A stretch of DNA of 64,000 nt from Fontibacter flavus (GTDB lineage Bacteria > Bacteroidota > Bacteroidia > Cytophagales > Cyclobacteriaceae). The notes beneath the pieces were generated by a model. The model did no database searches, was not told the DNA's origin, and saw only the letters and a list, made by a program, of their open reading frames with translations. Of the stretch, positions 52,586 through 61,306 are shown one piece after another. Position 1 is the stretch's first letter. Each line of letters begins with the position of its first letter. Position numbers and translations under genes: made by a program. Location: contig NZ_JBHLWI010000001.1 in the NCBI RefSeq assembly GCF_042432905.1, positions 133,310 to 197,309 of the forward strand. Reading direction: 5' to 3'.

Positions 52586-52945
52586 TGATATATAAAATGC
52601 GTTAAACATTCATAGCTGCTTAATTCCAGAAATAATCAATTTGTGCAATTAGTGTAATTCCTGCCTGCAGCAGGCAGGTGTGGTTATATTTTCTATTCTA
52701 TCCGCGGTTCCATATAACCGGCGTATGCAGACCATTCTCCGAAACCTTAAAAAGGTCTAAACTTATGCCTACCATAATTCTGGACAAGTTTTTCACTTAT
52801 GACTTGGCTCTTCATTCTTCATTTTACACTCATCATTCTAAATTCTCATGCTCCAACTACGACAACCCGACAACAATTAAAACATTTTTCAATCAACACT
52901 CTTCATTCCTCCCAATTCCCTTTTCACTCTACTTATAACCCTTTA
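52586..52945. repeat. Mosaic repeat copy 1 (modules C', D, E, F, then pyrimidine tail)
   Basis: Module C' (GTGATATATAAAATGCGTTA) at 52586, D with the palindrome CCTGCCTGCAGCAGGCAGG at 52660-52678, E (ATCCGCGG...CGGCGTAT) around 52700-52726, F (CAGACCATTCTCCG) around 52727-52741, then a C/T-rich tail of words like TTCATTCTTCATTTTACACT. It ends next to the stop of the GNAT gene. Bases 52451-52585 hold nothing I can name. Confidence 0.8.
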
Positions 52946-52948
52946 ACC

Positions 52949-53398
52949 TCAAGCATCCAGAAAAAACCTCATTTTTTGCTTTCCGGTACTTCCTAATCCT
53001 ACGTAGAATTTAATGGCACGGGCATTGAACTCAGGTGTTTGCCACTGAATATTGAAGCATTTGTTTTTTCTGGCTTCCTCCCGGATTCTTTTCATGATTT
53101 CCGCACCTATTCCCATACTTCTGTATTCCTCATTCAGGAAAAGACAATCCATAAATAAGATTGGGGCAGCATCTCTGGTAGAAAAATCAAAAGTAAAAGA
53201 AGTAAACCCCTCAGCCTTGCCATCAATCTCGACGATCCAAACATGAAGTCTTTGAGGAGTCCCAAAAATACCGGCTCTCAAGCCTTCCAGTTTTCCTTCA
53301 GGTGAATATTCAGAATTTTCAAAAGCTGCATGTGCAGCACATAAATTGACCAAATCTGGTAAATCTTTTTCTTCACAAGGTCTGATGATGTATTCCAT
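52949..53398 (-). CDS. GNAT family N-acetyltransferase
   Basis: 149 residues. The acetyl-CoA-binding motif A is visible as LNEEYRSMGIGAEIMKRIRE (R-x-x-G-I-G), followed by FNIQWQTPEFNARAIKFYVGLGS. Such enzymes acetylate amines or protein N-termini; the substrate is not predictable. The N-terminus IIRPCEEKDLPDLVNLCAAH is a normal GNAT start. Its 3' end abuts the repeat copy at 52586-52945. Confidence 0.85.
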   Translation of the reverse strand: MEYIIRPCEEKDLPDLVNLCAAHAAFENSEYSPEGKLEGLRAGIFGTPQRLHVWIVEIDGKAEGFTSFTFDFSTRDAAPILFMDCLFLNEEYRSMGIGAEIMKRIREEARKNKCFNIQWQTPEFNARAIKFYVGLGSTGKQKMRFFLDA

Positions 53399-53520
53399 TA
53401 TTTTTCTGATAGGTTTAACAATAATGGAAAATGCGCAAAAAAATCCATTTCTCTAAGGACTCCTCTGAAAACTTTGAATAATTGGTGATTAGTGATTAGT
53501 TAATTAGTAATTGGTAATTT

Positions 53521-53583
53521 GAATTTTGGATTTTGGATTTTAGATTTTGGATTTTGGATTTTGGATTTTGGATTTTGGATTTT
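53521..53583. repeat. Heptanucleotide tandem repeat (nine GGATTTT units)
   Basis: Nine consecutive 7-base units (seven exact GGATTTT, one GAATTTT, one AGATTTT) end exactly at the base before the racemase stop at 53584. Just upstream, 53484-53518 is built from GATTAGT/TAATTGG-type words. On the racemase transcript strand the unit reads AAAATCC. Confidence 0.9.
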
Positions 53584-54267
53584 TTATACGTTTAAAATAA
53601 AATCCACCGCCATCTGCGCGTGCAGCTGTGTAGTAGAAATCAAAGGAAAATCACTTTCCTCCTGTTTGATCAGCAAAGGCAGTTCAGTGCAGCCCATAAT
53701 CATTCCCTCTGCCCCTTTTTTTGCCAAATACTTCATCTGGCATTTATAAAACTTTTTCGCTTCTTCTGTAAATTTCCCTTGGGTAAGTTCTTTGGATACG
53801 AATTCATGGGAAATGTCAATATATTCCACATCCGGAATAACCGTGTCAATATCAAAATGCTCCTTGAGGTAAGAAGGTATAAAAGAGCCCGTCATGGTAG
53901 GCCTATTGCCGAGCAATCCCAAAGTTTTCAATCCCTTTTCCTGAGCACTGCGGCCTATTGCCTCTGCAATATGCAAAATGGGAATATTGATTTGCGGCTG
54001 CACAAAATCATATACCATATGGGGTGTATTGGCACAGATCAGGATTCCTTGCGCTCCTGCCCTTTCCAGATTACGGGCTGTTTCAAGATATGTCTGATTG
54101 ATCTTTTCTTTATTTTGCTCCCGCATCAACTGTATATTTTGACTATAAATCAGCAATGGAGGGTTTTGTTCATGGCCAATACGTTCGCCAGCCAGTTCAT
54201 TGATCAATTTGTAATATTCTATAGTGGAGTGCCAAGAGGTTCCTCCAATCATTCCTAGTAGTTTCAT
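53584..54267 (-). CDS. Aspartate/glutamate racemase family protein
   Basis: 227 residues. The N-terminus MKLLGMIGGTSWHSTIEYYK and two catalytic cysteines in ILICANTPHMV and GMIMGCTELPLL mark the family. Members interconvert D- and L-amino acids without cofactor, often supplying D-aspartate or D-glutamate for the cell wall. Substrate is not determinable here. A tandem heptamer repeat begins straight after its stop codon. Confidence 0.88.
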   Translation of the reverse strand: MKLLGMIGGTSWHSTIEYYKLINELAGERIGHEQNPPLLIYSQNIQLMREQNKEKINQTYLETARNLERAGAQGILICANTPHMVYDFVQPQINIPILHIAEAIGRSAQEKGLKTLGLLGNRPTMTGSFIPSYLKEHFDIDTVIPDVEYIDISHEFVSKELTQGKFTEEAKKFYKCQMKYLAKKGAEGMIMGCTELPLLIKQEESDFPLISTTQLHAQMAVDFILNV

Positions 54268-54387
54268 ATTGTCAAAATAAACAATGAATTCTTATATATT
54301 CGGTGACAATTGACACAGGAGTTCAGAAGAGAGAATCAACAGTTGCTCAGGAAAATATTGTTCAAACAGGCAAAGAACTTATGCAGT

Positions 54388-55113
54388 TCATGCTTGTTTG
54401 TTGAAATAAGCAATGGCCTTATCCAAGTCTTCCTTGGTATCAATGGCAACGGCCTGATGGGTTGTTTTCACCATCCTGATAGTAACACCATTCTCCAACA
54501 ATCGCAGTTGCTCCAACATTTCGGTTTGTTCCAAGTCTGCCTTTGGCCATTGGGTAAAAGCCAAAAGTAAATCTTTACGATAAGCATAAATCCCGACATG
54601 CTTCCAATATTGAACCGGGGTTCCAAGATCCCTGACATAAGGAATAGGTGACCTGCTGAAATAAAGGGCATTGCCGATCGTATCTGTCACCACTTTTACA
54701 GCATTAGGGTTTTGCGCCTCTTCAGCGGTAATGGGAAACATCATGGAAGCCACCCTGACTTCCGGATTCTCAAAAACCTTTAATAAATCTTCCAGTGACT
54801 TCTTGTCCTGAAAGGGTTCATCTCCCTGTACATTGACGACTATATCGGCATCTTCGATCATGGCCGCTTCAGCTATTCTATCTGAACCACTTTCATATTC
54901 CTTGGTGCTCATAAACACATCCCCACCGATTTCCTTGATCTGGGCTGCTATCAGTTCATGGTCTGTCACCACAATCACCTTTTCAAACAAATCAGTATCC
55001 ACAGTACTTTCATAGGTTCTCTGAATGACAGAAAGCCCACATAAATCCTGTATCAACTTGGCAGGAAAGCGGGTCGATGCATATCGGGCGGGAATGAGGG
55101 CGATGGATTTCAA
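54388..55113 (-). CDS. kdsB: 3-deoxy-manno-octulosonate cytidylyltransferase
   Basis: 241 residues. It activates Kdo with CTP for lipid A-core synthesis. Family signatures: ALIPARYASTRFPAKL at the start (nucleotide binding), DADIVVNVQGDEPFQ (catalytic acid), and YAYRKDLLLAFTQWP. All normal. It begins 61 bases after the wzc stop on the same strand and is consistent with a Gram-negative lipopolysaccharide. Confidence 0.94.
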   Translation of the reverse strand: MKSIALIPARYASTRFPAKLIQDLCGLSVIQRTYESTVDTDLFEKVIVVTDHELIAAQIKEIGGDVFMSTKEYESGSDRIAEAAMIEDADIVVNVQGDEPFQDKKSLEDLLKVFENPEVRVASMMFPITAEEAQNPNAVKVVTDTIGNALYFSRSPIPYVRDLGTPVQYWKHVGIYAYRKDLLLAFTQWPKADLEQTEMLEQLRLLENGVTIRMVKTTHQAVAIDTKEDLDKAIAYFNKQA

Positions 55114-55174
55114 AATGTTATGATGTTTTGATAGAATACAAGATTGACCATCTATGAATTGTGGAATTCAAGGA

Positions 55175-57628
55175 TTAGACCCTAAATCTTGAAAGAAGTT
55201 TCTCCAACCATTGATTAGGAGCTTTCTTCTCTTCCATTTCATAGTAATTACCGGTGTATTTATTCTTTCTGAGGTAAGAGTAATTATAGCCATAGCCGTA
55301 GTTATAGCCACCAAAGTCATAGATGTTGCCTCCAGCTTTCATACCATTAAACACCGCATAAATACTGCTGATCTGATCATTGGCATACAGATCATTGATC
55401 ATTAACAAATACCTCTTGTGGGTATAATTCTGTCTGACAATATAAAGGTTGATATCAGAAAACCTCAACAGGTCCATTGTCTCTGAAACCAGTCCAATTG
55501 GAGGGGTATCCATCACGATGACTTCAAACTCAGATTCTAAATGTTGGATCAACTCAGCCATTCTGTCCTTCAAAAGCAATTCTGCCGGATTAGGTGGTAT
55601 AGGGCCTGAAGGTACCAGAAATAAATTCTCATATTTGGTGGCCATGACTATATCCTCCTTCTCTGCTTTGTTAACCAAATAATTGGAAAGACCGGTTTTA
55701 GCCTCCAACCCAACATAGTCTGACATCCTAGGCTTCCTCAAATCAAGTCCTACAAGACAGGTTTTCTTGCCACTCAAGGCCATGGCCGCAGCCAAGTTTA
55801 AGCTGACAAATGTTTTTCCCTCACCGGACACTGAAGAAGTAACCAGTATTTTCTTGCATTTTTTATCACTGGCAATGTAAAACAAGGCTGACCTAAGTGA
55901 CCTGAAAGATTCCGCAACCATCGTTTTGGGATGTTCGGCCACCAACATGTTGGTTTCCTTTGTACTCAAACCAATTGTCCCCAATAAAGGTATCCTCAGT
56001 GCATTCTTCAACTGTATCTGATCCATGATCTTATTGTTGAAGTAATGGTACCCCAATAAGAATAATAATGGAATAAAAAATCCCAGACCAACAGCCATTC
56101 CGTAATTTTTTGGCTTTTGAGGAAAAATCAAACTACCCATCCTGGCATAATCAAGCACAGAATTATCAGAAATATTAGAGGCTTTAGCAATCCCTGCTTC
56201 GGCACGCTTTTCCAGAAGGTAATTATACAGGTTTTCCCGTAACCTGTATTGCCTAAAAATATTGGTATAATCAGACTCTGTCTGTGGAAGCTTTGAAAAC
56301 TCCTGGTCATATTTATCCAGTTTTTTCATAGCCTCCGCTTTTCTTCTTTCGGTATTGATGACCAGGTTATCAATGTTTTCAAAAACATTCTCTCGAAGCT
56401 TGGAAATCTGTTCATCCACCTCTTTGACTTTCGGATGATTGTCATTCACCAAGACCAACAACTTCCTCCTGTCTAAAGAGATATCAACCAAGCTCTTAAT
56501 CAACCCATTGAGAAAGGAATCATTCAAGCCCACTACAGATGGGGCGATAATATCTGTGTAATCACCGCTTTTTGTCTGTAAATAATTTTGTAGAGATTTA
56601 TAATAGCTTAGCTCAAATTCAATATTTTGGATCAAGTCCTCAAGCGTCTGAATATTGCCCAAAACCCCGCCAAACTCAGAATTCACATCCAATAACTTGT
56701 TTTCTACCTTGAAATTGAGCATAATCCTTTCCACCTGTTTCAGCGAATCCTCCAGCACCTGCATCTGCTCATCAATGAAATCCAAAGTATTTTCCGAAAT
56801 CCTATTTTTTTCTTTTAGATCATAGTCGATGTAGGACTCCATCAAGGCATTCACATAATCCCTTCCCTTTTCCACTACACGGGTCACCATAGAAACCTGC
56901 AAGACCGTACCATAACTGTTAATAGGCCTTACAGTAATGGCCCTGGAATATTGATCGATAATATTGGTAGGATTATGGATGACAAAATAGAGTTTGTCCC
57001 CTTCCTTCATGTTCTTGGTCTTATGGATGGTAAACTTAGATCTACTGCCCACTATTTCCTGCCCAAAACTATACGTCTTATCCAAAATTTCTGCATCTAC
57101 AGGACCGTCGGCTTTGGCCTGCATAAAATCAAAAAATCCCTTTTCTTCGCGGCTAAGCCTAAACTCATCCTCAGAAACCAAGGTGAAATGAATGGTGCCT
57201 GTTTCGAATTGTGGAAAATCCCGGTCAACTTCTACCTTAATCGGTGATTTGTCATAGAGTTCAACTTCTTTGATATTGGTAAAAGCAAAATAACTCACAT
57301 CAAAATGAAGTTTTTTCAGCGCCTCTTCCGCAAGGTTTTTAGAAGTCAACAACAAGATGTCATTTTCCAGGTTATTACCTCCACTAAAAATATTGGACCT
57401 ATCCAATATACGGACCTCAGGAGTGTTTTTCTGCTTGATCAAAATACTTCCCCGAACCTCATATTCCTCTACAGAATAACGGTGAAAAAGGAAAACAGCC
57501 ACCAAGGACATAAAAATTCCTGTCAGGTAAAGAGGCCAATACCTGGAATATTTGATCAGGTAATATTTGATATCTATAGGCTTGACCTCATCCTCAAATT
57601 TCGATATATCTACTTTCCCGTCTATCAT
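55175..57628 (-). CDS. Wzc-like polysaccharide co-polymerase / BY-kinase
   Basis: 817 residues. N-terminal Wzz domain with a first membrane helix near 30-50, a long periplasmic coiled-coil part (about 270-450), and a second helix near 510-530 (GMAVGLGFFIPLLFLLGY). The C-terminal tyrosine-kinase domain has Walker A SSVSGEGKTFVSLNLAAAMA, Walker A' GLDLRKPRM, Walker B VIVMDTPPIG. It ends with about ten tyrosines within 32 residues (YDFGGYNYGYGYNYSY), the autophosphorylation cluster. It controls chain length and export of capsule or exopolysaccharide. Overlaps wza by 4 bases. Confidence 0.93.
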   Translation of the reverse strand: MIDGKVDISKFEDEVKPIDIKYYLIKYSRYWPLYLTGIFMSLVAVFLFHRYSVEEYEVRGSILIKQKNTPEVRILDRSNIFSGGNNLENDILLLTSKNLAEEALKKLHFDVSYFAFTNIKEVELYDKSPIKVEVDRDFPQFETGTIHFTLVSEDEFRLSREEKGFFDFMQAKADGPVDAEILDKTYSFGQEIVGSRSKFTIHKTKNMKEGDKLYFVIHNPTNIIDQYSRAITVRPINSYGTVLQVSMVTRVVEKGRDYVNALMESYIDYDLKEKNRISENTLDFIDEQMQVLEDSLKQVERIMLNFKVENKLLDVNSEFGGVLGNIQTLEDLIQNIEFELSYYKSLQNYLQTKSGDYTDIIAPSVVGLNDSFLNGLIKSLVDISLDRRKLLVLVNDNHPKVKEVDEQISKLRENVFENIDNLVINTERRKAEAMKKLDKYDQEFSKLPQTESDYTNIFRQYRLRENLYNYLLEKRAEAGIAKASNISDNSVLDYARMGSLIFPQKPKNYGMAVGLGFFIPLLFLLGYHYFNNKIMDQIQLKNALRIPLLGTIGLSTKETNMLVAEHPKTMVAESFRSLRSALFYIASDKKCKKILVTSSVSGEGKTFVSLNLAAAMALSGKKTCLVGLDLRKPRMSDYVGLEAKTGLSNYLVNKAEKEDIVMATKYENLFLVPSGPIPPNPAELLLKDRMAELIQHLESEFEVIVMDTPPIGLVSETMDLLRFSDINLYIVRQNYTHKRYLLMINDLYANDQISSIYAVFNGMKAGGNIYDFGGYNYGYGYNYSYLRKNKYTGNYYEMEEKKAPNQWLEKLLSRFRV

Positions 57629-58437
57629 AGATTGCCCCTCAACAATGCAAATAAAACCAACAATGACGAAGTTACCGATAAAATCAGACCCAATGAGGAA
57701 GAAAGGTTGTCCGCCCGCCCAAATTGCCTGATATTCATCGGTTCCAGATACAAAATATCATTGTTTTGTATAAAGAAATAAGGAGATGCCAATAAAGCCC
57801 TGTCATTCAGGTTGATCTGATGGATTTTGGTTCCCCCATCGTATTGCCTGATCAGGAATAATTTATTCTTTTTGGCCAGTATATTAGACTCTCCTGACAT
57901 GGCCAAAGCATCAAAGATGGTAGCTCTGTGCTTCAAGATGGTCTTGGTGCCAGAACTGCTGAACTCTCCCAAAGCGGTAAATCTTATCCCTCCGATCCTA
58001 AGTCTGACATACACATCGTCTTTGAAATAGGTATTGATCGCTTCCTGTACTTTGGTTTTGGCCTGTTCCTCATTCAGCCCCCCTATTTTGATCTTCCCCA
58101 AACGTGGCAATTCAACATATCCTTCAGAGTCTATGGCATATCCTGTAAGGAAAAACATATCACCTCCACCCATCATACCCCCCATACCCATACGCATGTT
58201 TCTAGACCCCTGAAACTCAAAGGCCTTGGTAAGTTCCTCATCCGCAGAAGCAAAATCAATATCCACAACATCAAATGGCTGAAGTATATAATTCTTTTCA
58301 TATTCAGCAAAAGGGATAAACTCCTCCAGATCTATCGGATCATTTCCAGGTAGATTTTGAAGGTAAGTAATCCTTTTATTGCTGATGCAAGAGGTTGCAA
58401 AAAATAAGATTAAGGAAAAAAGAAAGAGGTTTTTCAT
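57625..58437 (-). CDS. Wza-like polysaccharide export lipoprotein
   Basis: 270 residues from ATG 58437; an ATG three codons earlier is less suited to the lipoprotein signal. Lipobox LFFATSC. Poly_export domain (ILQPFDVVDIDFASADEELT and GYVELPRLGKIKIGGL) and a SLBB segment (FTALGEFSSSGTKTIL). A C-terminal membrane segment (LGLILSVTSSLLVLFALL) anchors or forms part of the outer ring. Between the strands lies an unusual Met/Gly-rich insertion (RNMRMGMGGMMGGGDMFF). It forms the export channel with the downstream Wzc. Confidence 0.9.
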   Translation of the reverse strand: MKNLFLFSLILFFATSCISNKRITYLQNLPGNDPIDLEEFIPFAEYEKNYILQPFDVVDIDFASADEELTKAFEFQGSRNMRMGMGGMMGGGDMFFLTGYAIDSEGYVELPRLGKIKIGGLNEEQAKTKVQEAINTYFKDDVYVRLRIGGIRFTALGEFSSSGTKTILKHRATIFDALAMSGESNILAKKNKLFLIRQYDGGTKIHQINLNDRALLASPYFFIQNNDILYLEPMNIRQFGRADNLSSSLGLILSVTSSLLVLFALLRGNL

Positions 58438-58670
58438 GTCATACACAAGGCAATATACTGCTTCAAATATAAAGAAATATTGGAATTATGCAGACAATTT
58501 CCACTACCAGTATTTGGGATTATATACCACCATGATTTTATGGTAAATAAAATGGATTTAATCACCCAAAATGCGGTATTGGAGCATTTTCAAGAAAATT
58601 ATTTTTTTCAAAGATTTAGTTAAGTGCTGAAATGAAAGGGAATTTATCCGACTTTCTGTTTTTCCTGACA

Positions 58671-59135
58671 GTTAGCCTACTTCTCCAGAAGCTGGACTCC
58701 CTTAAATCTCAACTAGCACAAGAATTCGCGAAAATTCGCAAGCTTCGCGCATAATTCATTTACCTAATTAGCAATGATGTATAAAAGGCGTTAAACATAC
58801 ATTTCTGTCTAATTCCAGAAATAATCAATTTGTGTAATTAGTGTAATTCCTGCCTGCAGCAGGCAGGAGTGGTTATCTTTTCAAATCTATCCGCGGTTCC
58901 GTATCGCCGGCGTATTCAGACCATTCTCCGTTTTAGACAACGTCGCCGGCCTGCCTGACCGGCAAAGGCAGGCTCTGGAAACGGGCAACCCTCAATCAAC
59001 CCAGGGTTCCGAGGCTTGCTGCCACTCACCCTGGGCTTTTACAGAACGCCCCCTTGGGGCTCTTTGGTACCCACCTAAATTTAGATTACCCAGCGCCAGC
59101 TGCTTAGCGTTCTTCCTTCGTCTTGTCCTAATTCA
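58671..59135. repeat. Mosaic repeat copy 2 (modules A to F1)
   Basis: The fullest copy: A at 58671-58700, B (ATTCGCGAAAATTCGCAAGC) at 58722-58750, C' at about 58775-58830, D palindrome at about 58850-58868, E at about 58885-58917, F1 from 58917 with CGTCGCCGGCCTGCCTGACC and then an ACCCAGGGTT / ACCCTGGGCT inverted pair near 59000-59037. It fills the 1.2-kb gene-free gap 3' of the wza start. No coding potential seen; open frames here are short and not conserved between copies. Confidence 0.85.
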
Positions 59136-59334
59136 TACGCCAGAATTATGTAGAAATACCTCCCCAACCTTTCAATTTTCTTTGTGATCCTTAGTGGTTT
59201 TAGTGGTATTTAAAAAATCTCTGTGACTCTCGGTGCCTCCTCGGTGTAACCCTGCCGGCTGAAGGCGGGTCTGTGTAATTCAAAAAAATTATCTGCGCCC
59301 TTCAGGCTCGTTTAGCTTCGATAGGGATTTCCCC

Positions 59335-59620
59335 TCAACCGGGATGGCCTCCAACCATCCCTCTGATATCCCGGCCCTTCAGGCCTATTCAACTTGCTCA
59401 GAAATCTTTCCCATAACAAAACCGTCATCCGGAACTTTAGAAAAGTTCAAACTTTTGCCTTTTTACTTTTGCCTTGGCTCTTAAATCATTCTTCATTTTT
59501 CACTCCTCATTCTACATTCTCAACCCTTTTTCCTTGGCTCTTCAATCATTTTTCATTCTTAACTCAAAATTCTTCATTCTCCTCCCCTCCATGGATCTCT
59601 CTCTCCCATTATTCACAGGA
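59335..59620. repeat. Mosaic repeat, F2 module and pyrimidine tail
   Basis: F2 (GGGATGGCCTCCAACCATCC and GGCCCTTCAGGCC) at about 59340-59385, then a stretch to 59460 that recurs almost exactly at 60955-61050, then a C/T-rich tail with TCATTCTTCATT words to about 59620, next to the stop of the gene at 59634. The part between 59136 and 59334 is unassigned. Confidence 0.8.
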
Positions 59621-59633
59621 CAAGTTGTGTAAT

Positions 59634-60260
59634 TCAAAAAAGTATGGAAATCACCCAAATGATATAAAAACAGAGCACCCCAACCCAGCTAACTGGATGG
59701 ATTTTTTTAAGGATTTTCCAGTCATAGATAAAAAGTGAAATAAACAAAAGATTCCAAACCAAACCTTCAAACAAATCAAATTCGAAATCCACCAGACCAA
59801 TATGTTCCCCAATTCGGCCCAAAACAGGTTCCAACATATACAGAGATGCCATAAACATATACCGTTTATGCAAATTCCCCTTCCTCCTGTTTAAATAGCC
59901 TAATAAAACCAAAACAGCAAAGCCTAACATCAGGAATCGGTTGGCTTTTATCCAAAATGGCATAGCTCCCCAGCTTTCATATACTTCAAAAAAAATATAC
60001 ACTGTACTTATAAACACTCCAATAGCTGAAACCATACCAGCAACTCCCCATTTTATATGAGACCCATGATCTCCCTTCCTAATTAAATTCGACTGAACTA
60101 CAAAAATGCCCAACCAGGCAAAACAAAAAAGTCCATGAATAATGAATTTGGGATCCTTATTGCTTTCTTGACCTACATCAGTGACCAAATTATCTGAAAA
60201 ACCAATGAGTGATAAAAACAATATCAACATACTGGCAATTAGGAAATAATGCTTTTTCAT
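59634..60260 (-). CDS. Integral membrane protein of unknown function
   Basis: 208 residues with about six membrane helices. Segments FIIHGLFCFAWLGIFVVQ and SHIKWGVAGMVSAIGVFI carry conserved-looking histidines inside or next to helices, followed by LHKRYMFMASLYML. Similar proteins in Bacteroidota are annotated only as hypothetical or DUF2306-like; no function can be given. It is flanked on both sides by repeat islands and so is probably transcribed alone. Confidence 0.7.
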   Translation of the reverse strand: MKKHYFLIASMLILFLSLIGFSDNLVTDVGQESNKDPKFIIHGLFCFAWLGIFVVQSNLIRKGDHGSHIKWGVAGMVSAIGVFISTVYIFFEVYESWGAMPFWIKANRFLMLGFAVLVLLGYLNRRKGNLHKRYMFMASLYMLEPVLGRIGEHIGLVDFEFDLFEGLVWNLLFISLFIYDWKILKKIHPVSWVGVLCFYIIWVISILF

Positions 60261-60419
60261 TGTGTTTCGGACAGGAATTTAATTCTAACAAACCCAATTT
60301 ATACCATTTTAAATTTCATAATTTAATACTTAATTCCTGTCAAGTTTGGCATATTTTTATTTTTTGATTTCAATCTTTGGTAAAAAAACAAACCTTCCAG
60401 CTACCTGATTCATGACCCT

Positions 60420-60720
60420 ATTGGTTCTTCAGACTTGGACCCCTTTATTGAAACCAGTACAAGAATTCTCGAAAATTCGCAAGCTCCGCACCTAATTCAT
60501 TTTCTTTTGTTGCATTGATCAGAAAATCACATCAAAATCCCCTAGCTGCTAAAATGTAGAATTTAAAAATTAGTGTAATTAGTGTAATTCCTGCCTGCAG
60601 CAGGCAGGAGTGGTTATCATTTCAAATCAATTCGCGGTTCCGTATCGCCGGCGTATCCGGGATGGCTTCCAACCATCCCTCTGATATTTCGGCCCTTCAG
60701 GCCTATTTAATCGACCAAAA
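60420..60720. repeat. Mosaic repeat copy 3 (degenerate A, B, C, D, E, F2)
   Basis: Degenerate A at 60425-60445 (CTTCAGACTTGGACCCC), B at about 60458-60500, C (GCATTGATCAGAAAATCACA) at about 60514-60560, D palindrome at about 60590-60608, E about 60625-60658, F2 at about 60658-60712. C matches the copy at 63650 closely. Confidence 0.8.
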
Positions 60721-60744
60721 ATCCATTTTCTTCTCCAAAAATGT

Positions 60745-61255
60745 AATCCCTATCAGCACAAGAATTCGCGAAAATTCGCAAGCCCTGCGCCTAATTTTCT
60801 TACCCTTACTGCTATGATGACAATAAAATACCAAAATCCTTAACCAGTTTAAAATCTACTTAATTTGTGAAATTCGTGAAATTTGTGGTTATCTTTTCTA
60901 TCCTATCCGCGGTTCTATATCGCCGGCGTATCCGGGATGGCCTCCAACCATCCCTCTGATATCCCGGCCCTTCAGGCCTATTCAACTTGCTCAGAAATCT
61001 TTCCCATAACAAAACCGTCATCCGGAACTTTAGAAAAGTTCAAACTTTTGCCTCCCGAAATTCTTCGGGACAAGTTTTTTACTTTTGCCTTGGCTCTTAA
61101 ATCATCCTTAATTCAACATTCTCAACCCTTTTGCCTTTTTACTTTTTACTTGGCTCTTTATTTTCCTCCGTGTACCAAAAGCCAAGCGCAGCGTCCTTTT
61201 TCCTTCCGAAATCCCACTTTTTACTTTTGCCTTGGCTCTTATATTTCCTGTGCAT
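60745..61255. repeat. Mosaic repeat copy 4 (B, E, F2, pyrimidine tail)
   Basis: B at about 60748-60800, a D-less TTTGTGGTTATCTTTTCTAT stretch, E at about 60906-60932, F2 at about 60930-60985, then the shared segment to 61050, a small stem TCCCGAA...TTCGGGA at 61053-61070, and a C/T-rich tail. A 173-codon open frame crosses it, but its product merely mirrors the repeat and a similar short frame exists in copy 1. Confidence 0.8.
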
Positions 61256-61306
61256 CCCTGATTAGTGTTGACCGTTTTGTGATTTGTATTTCCTGTCTTA
61301 TACCCC

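Noticed and set aside
53519..53749. Open frame of 76 codons across the heptamer repeat
   Set aside because: Its FGFWILD repeats come from translating GGATTTT; it runs antisense into the racemase gene.
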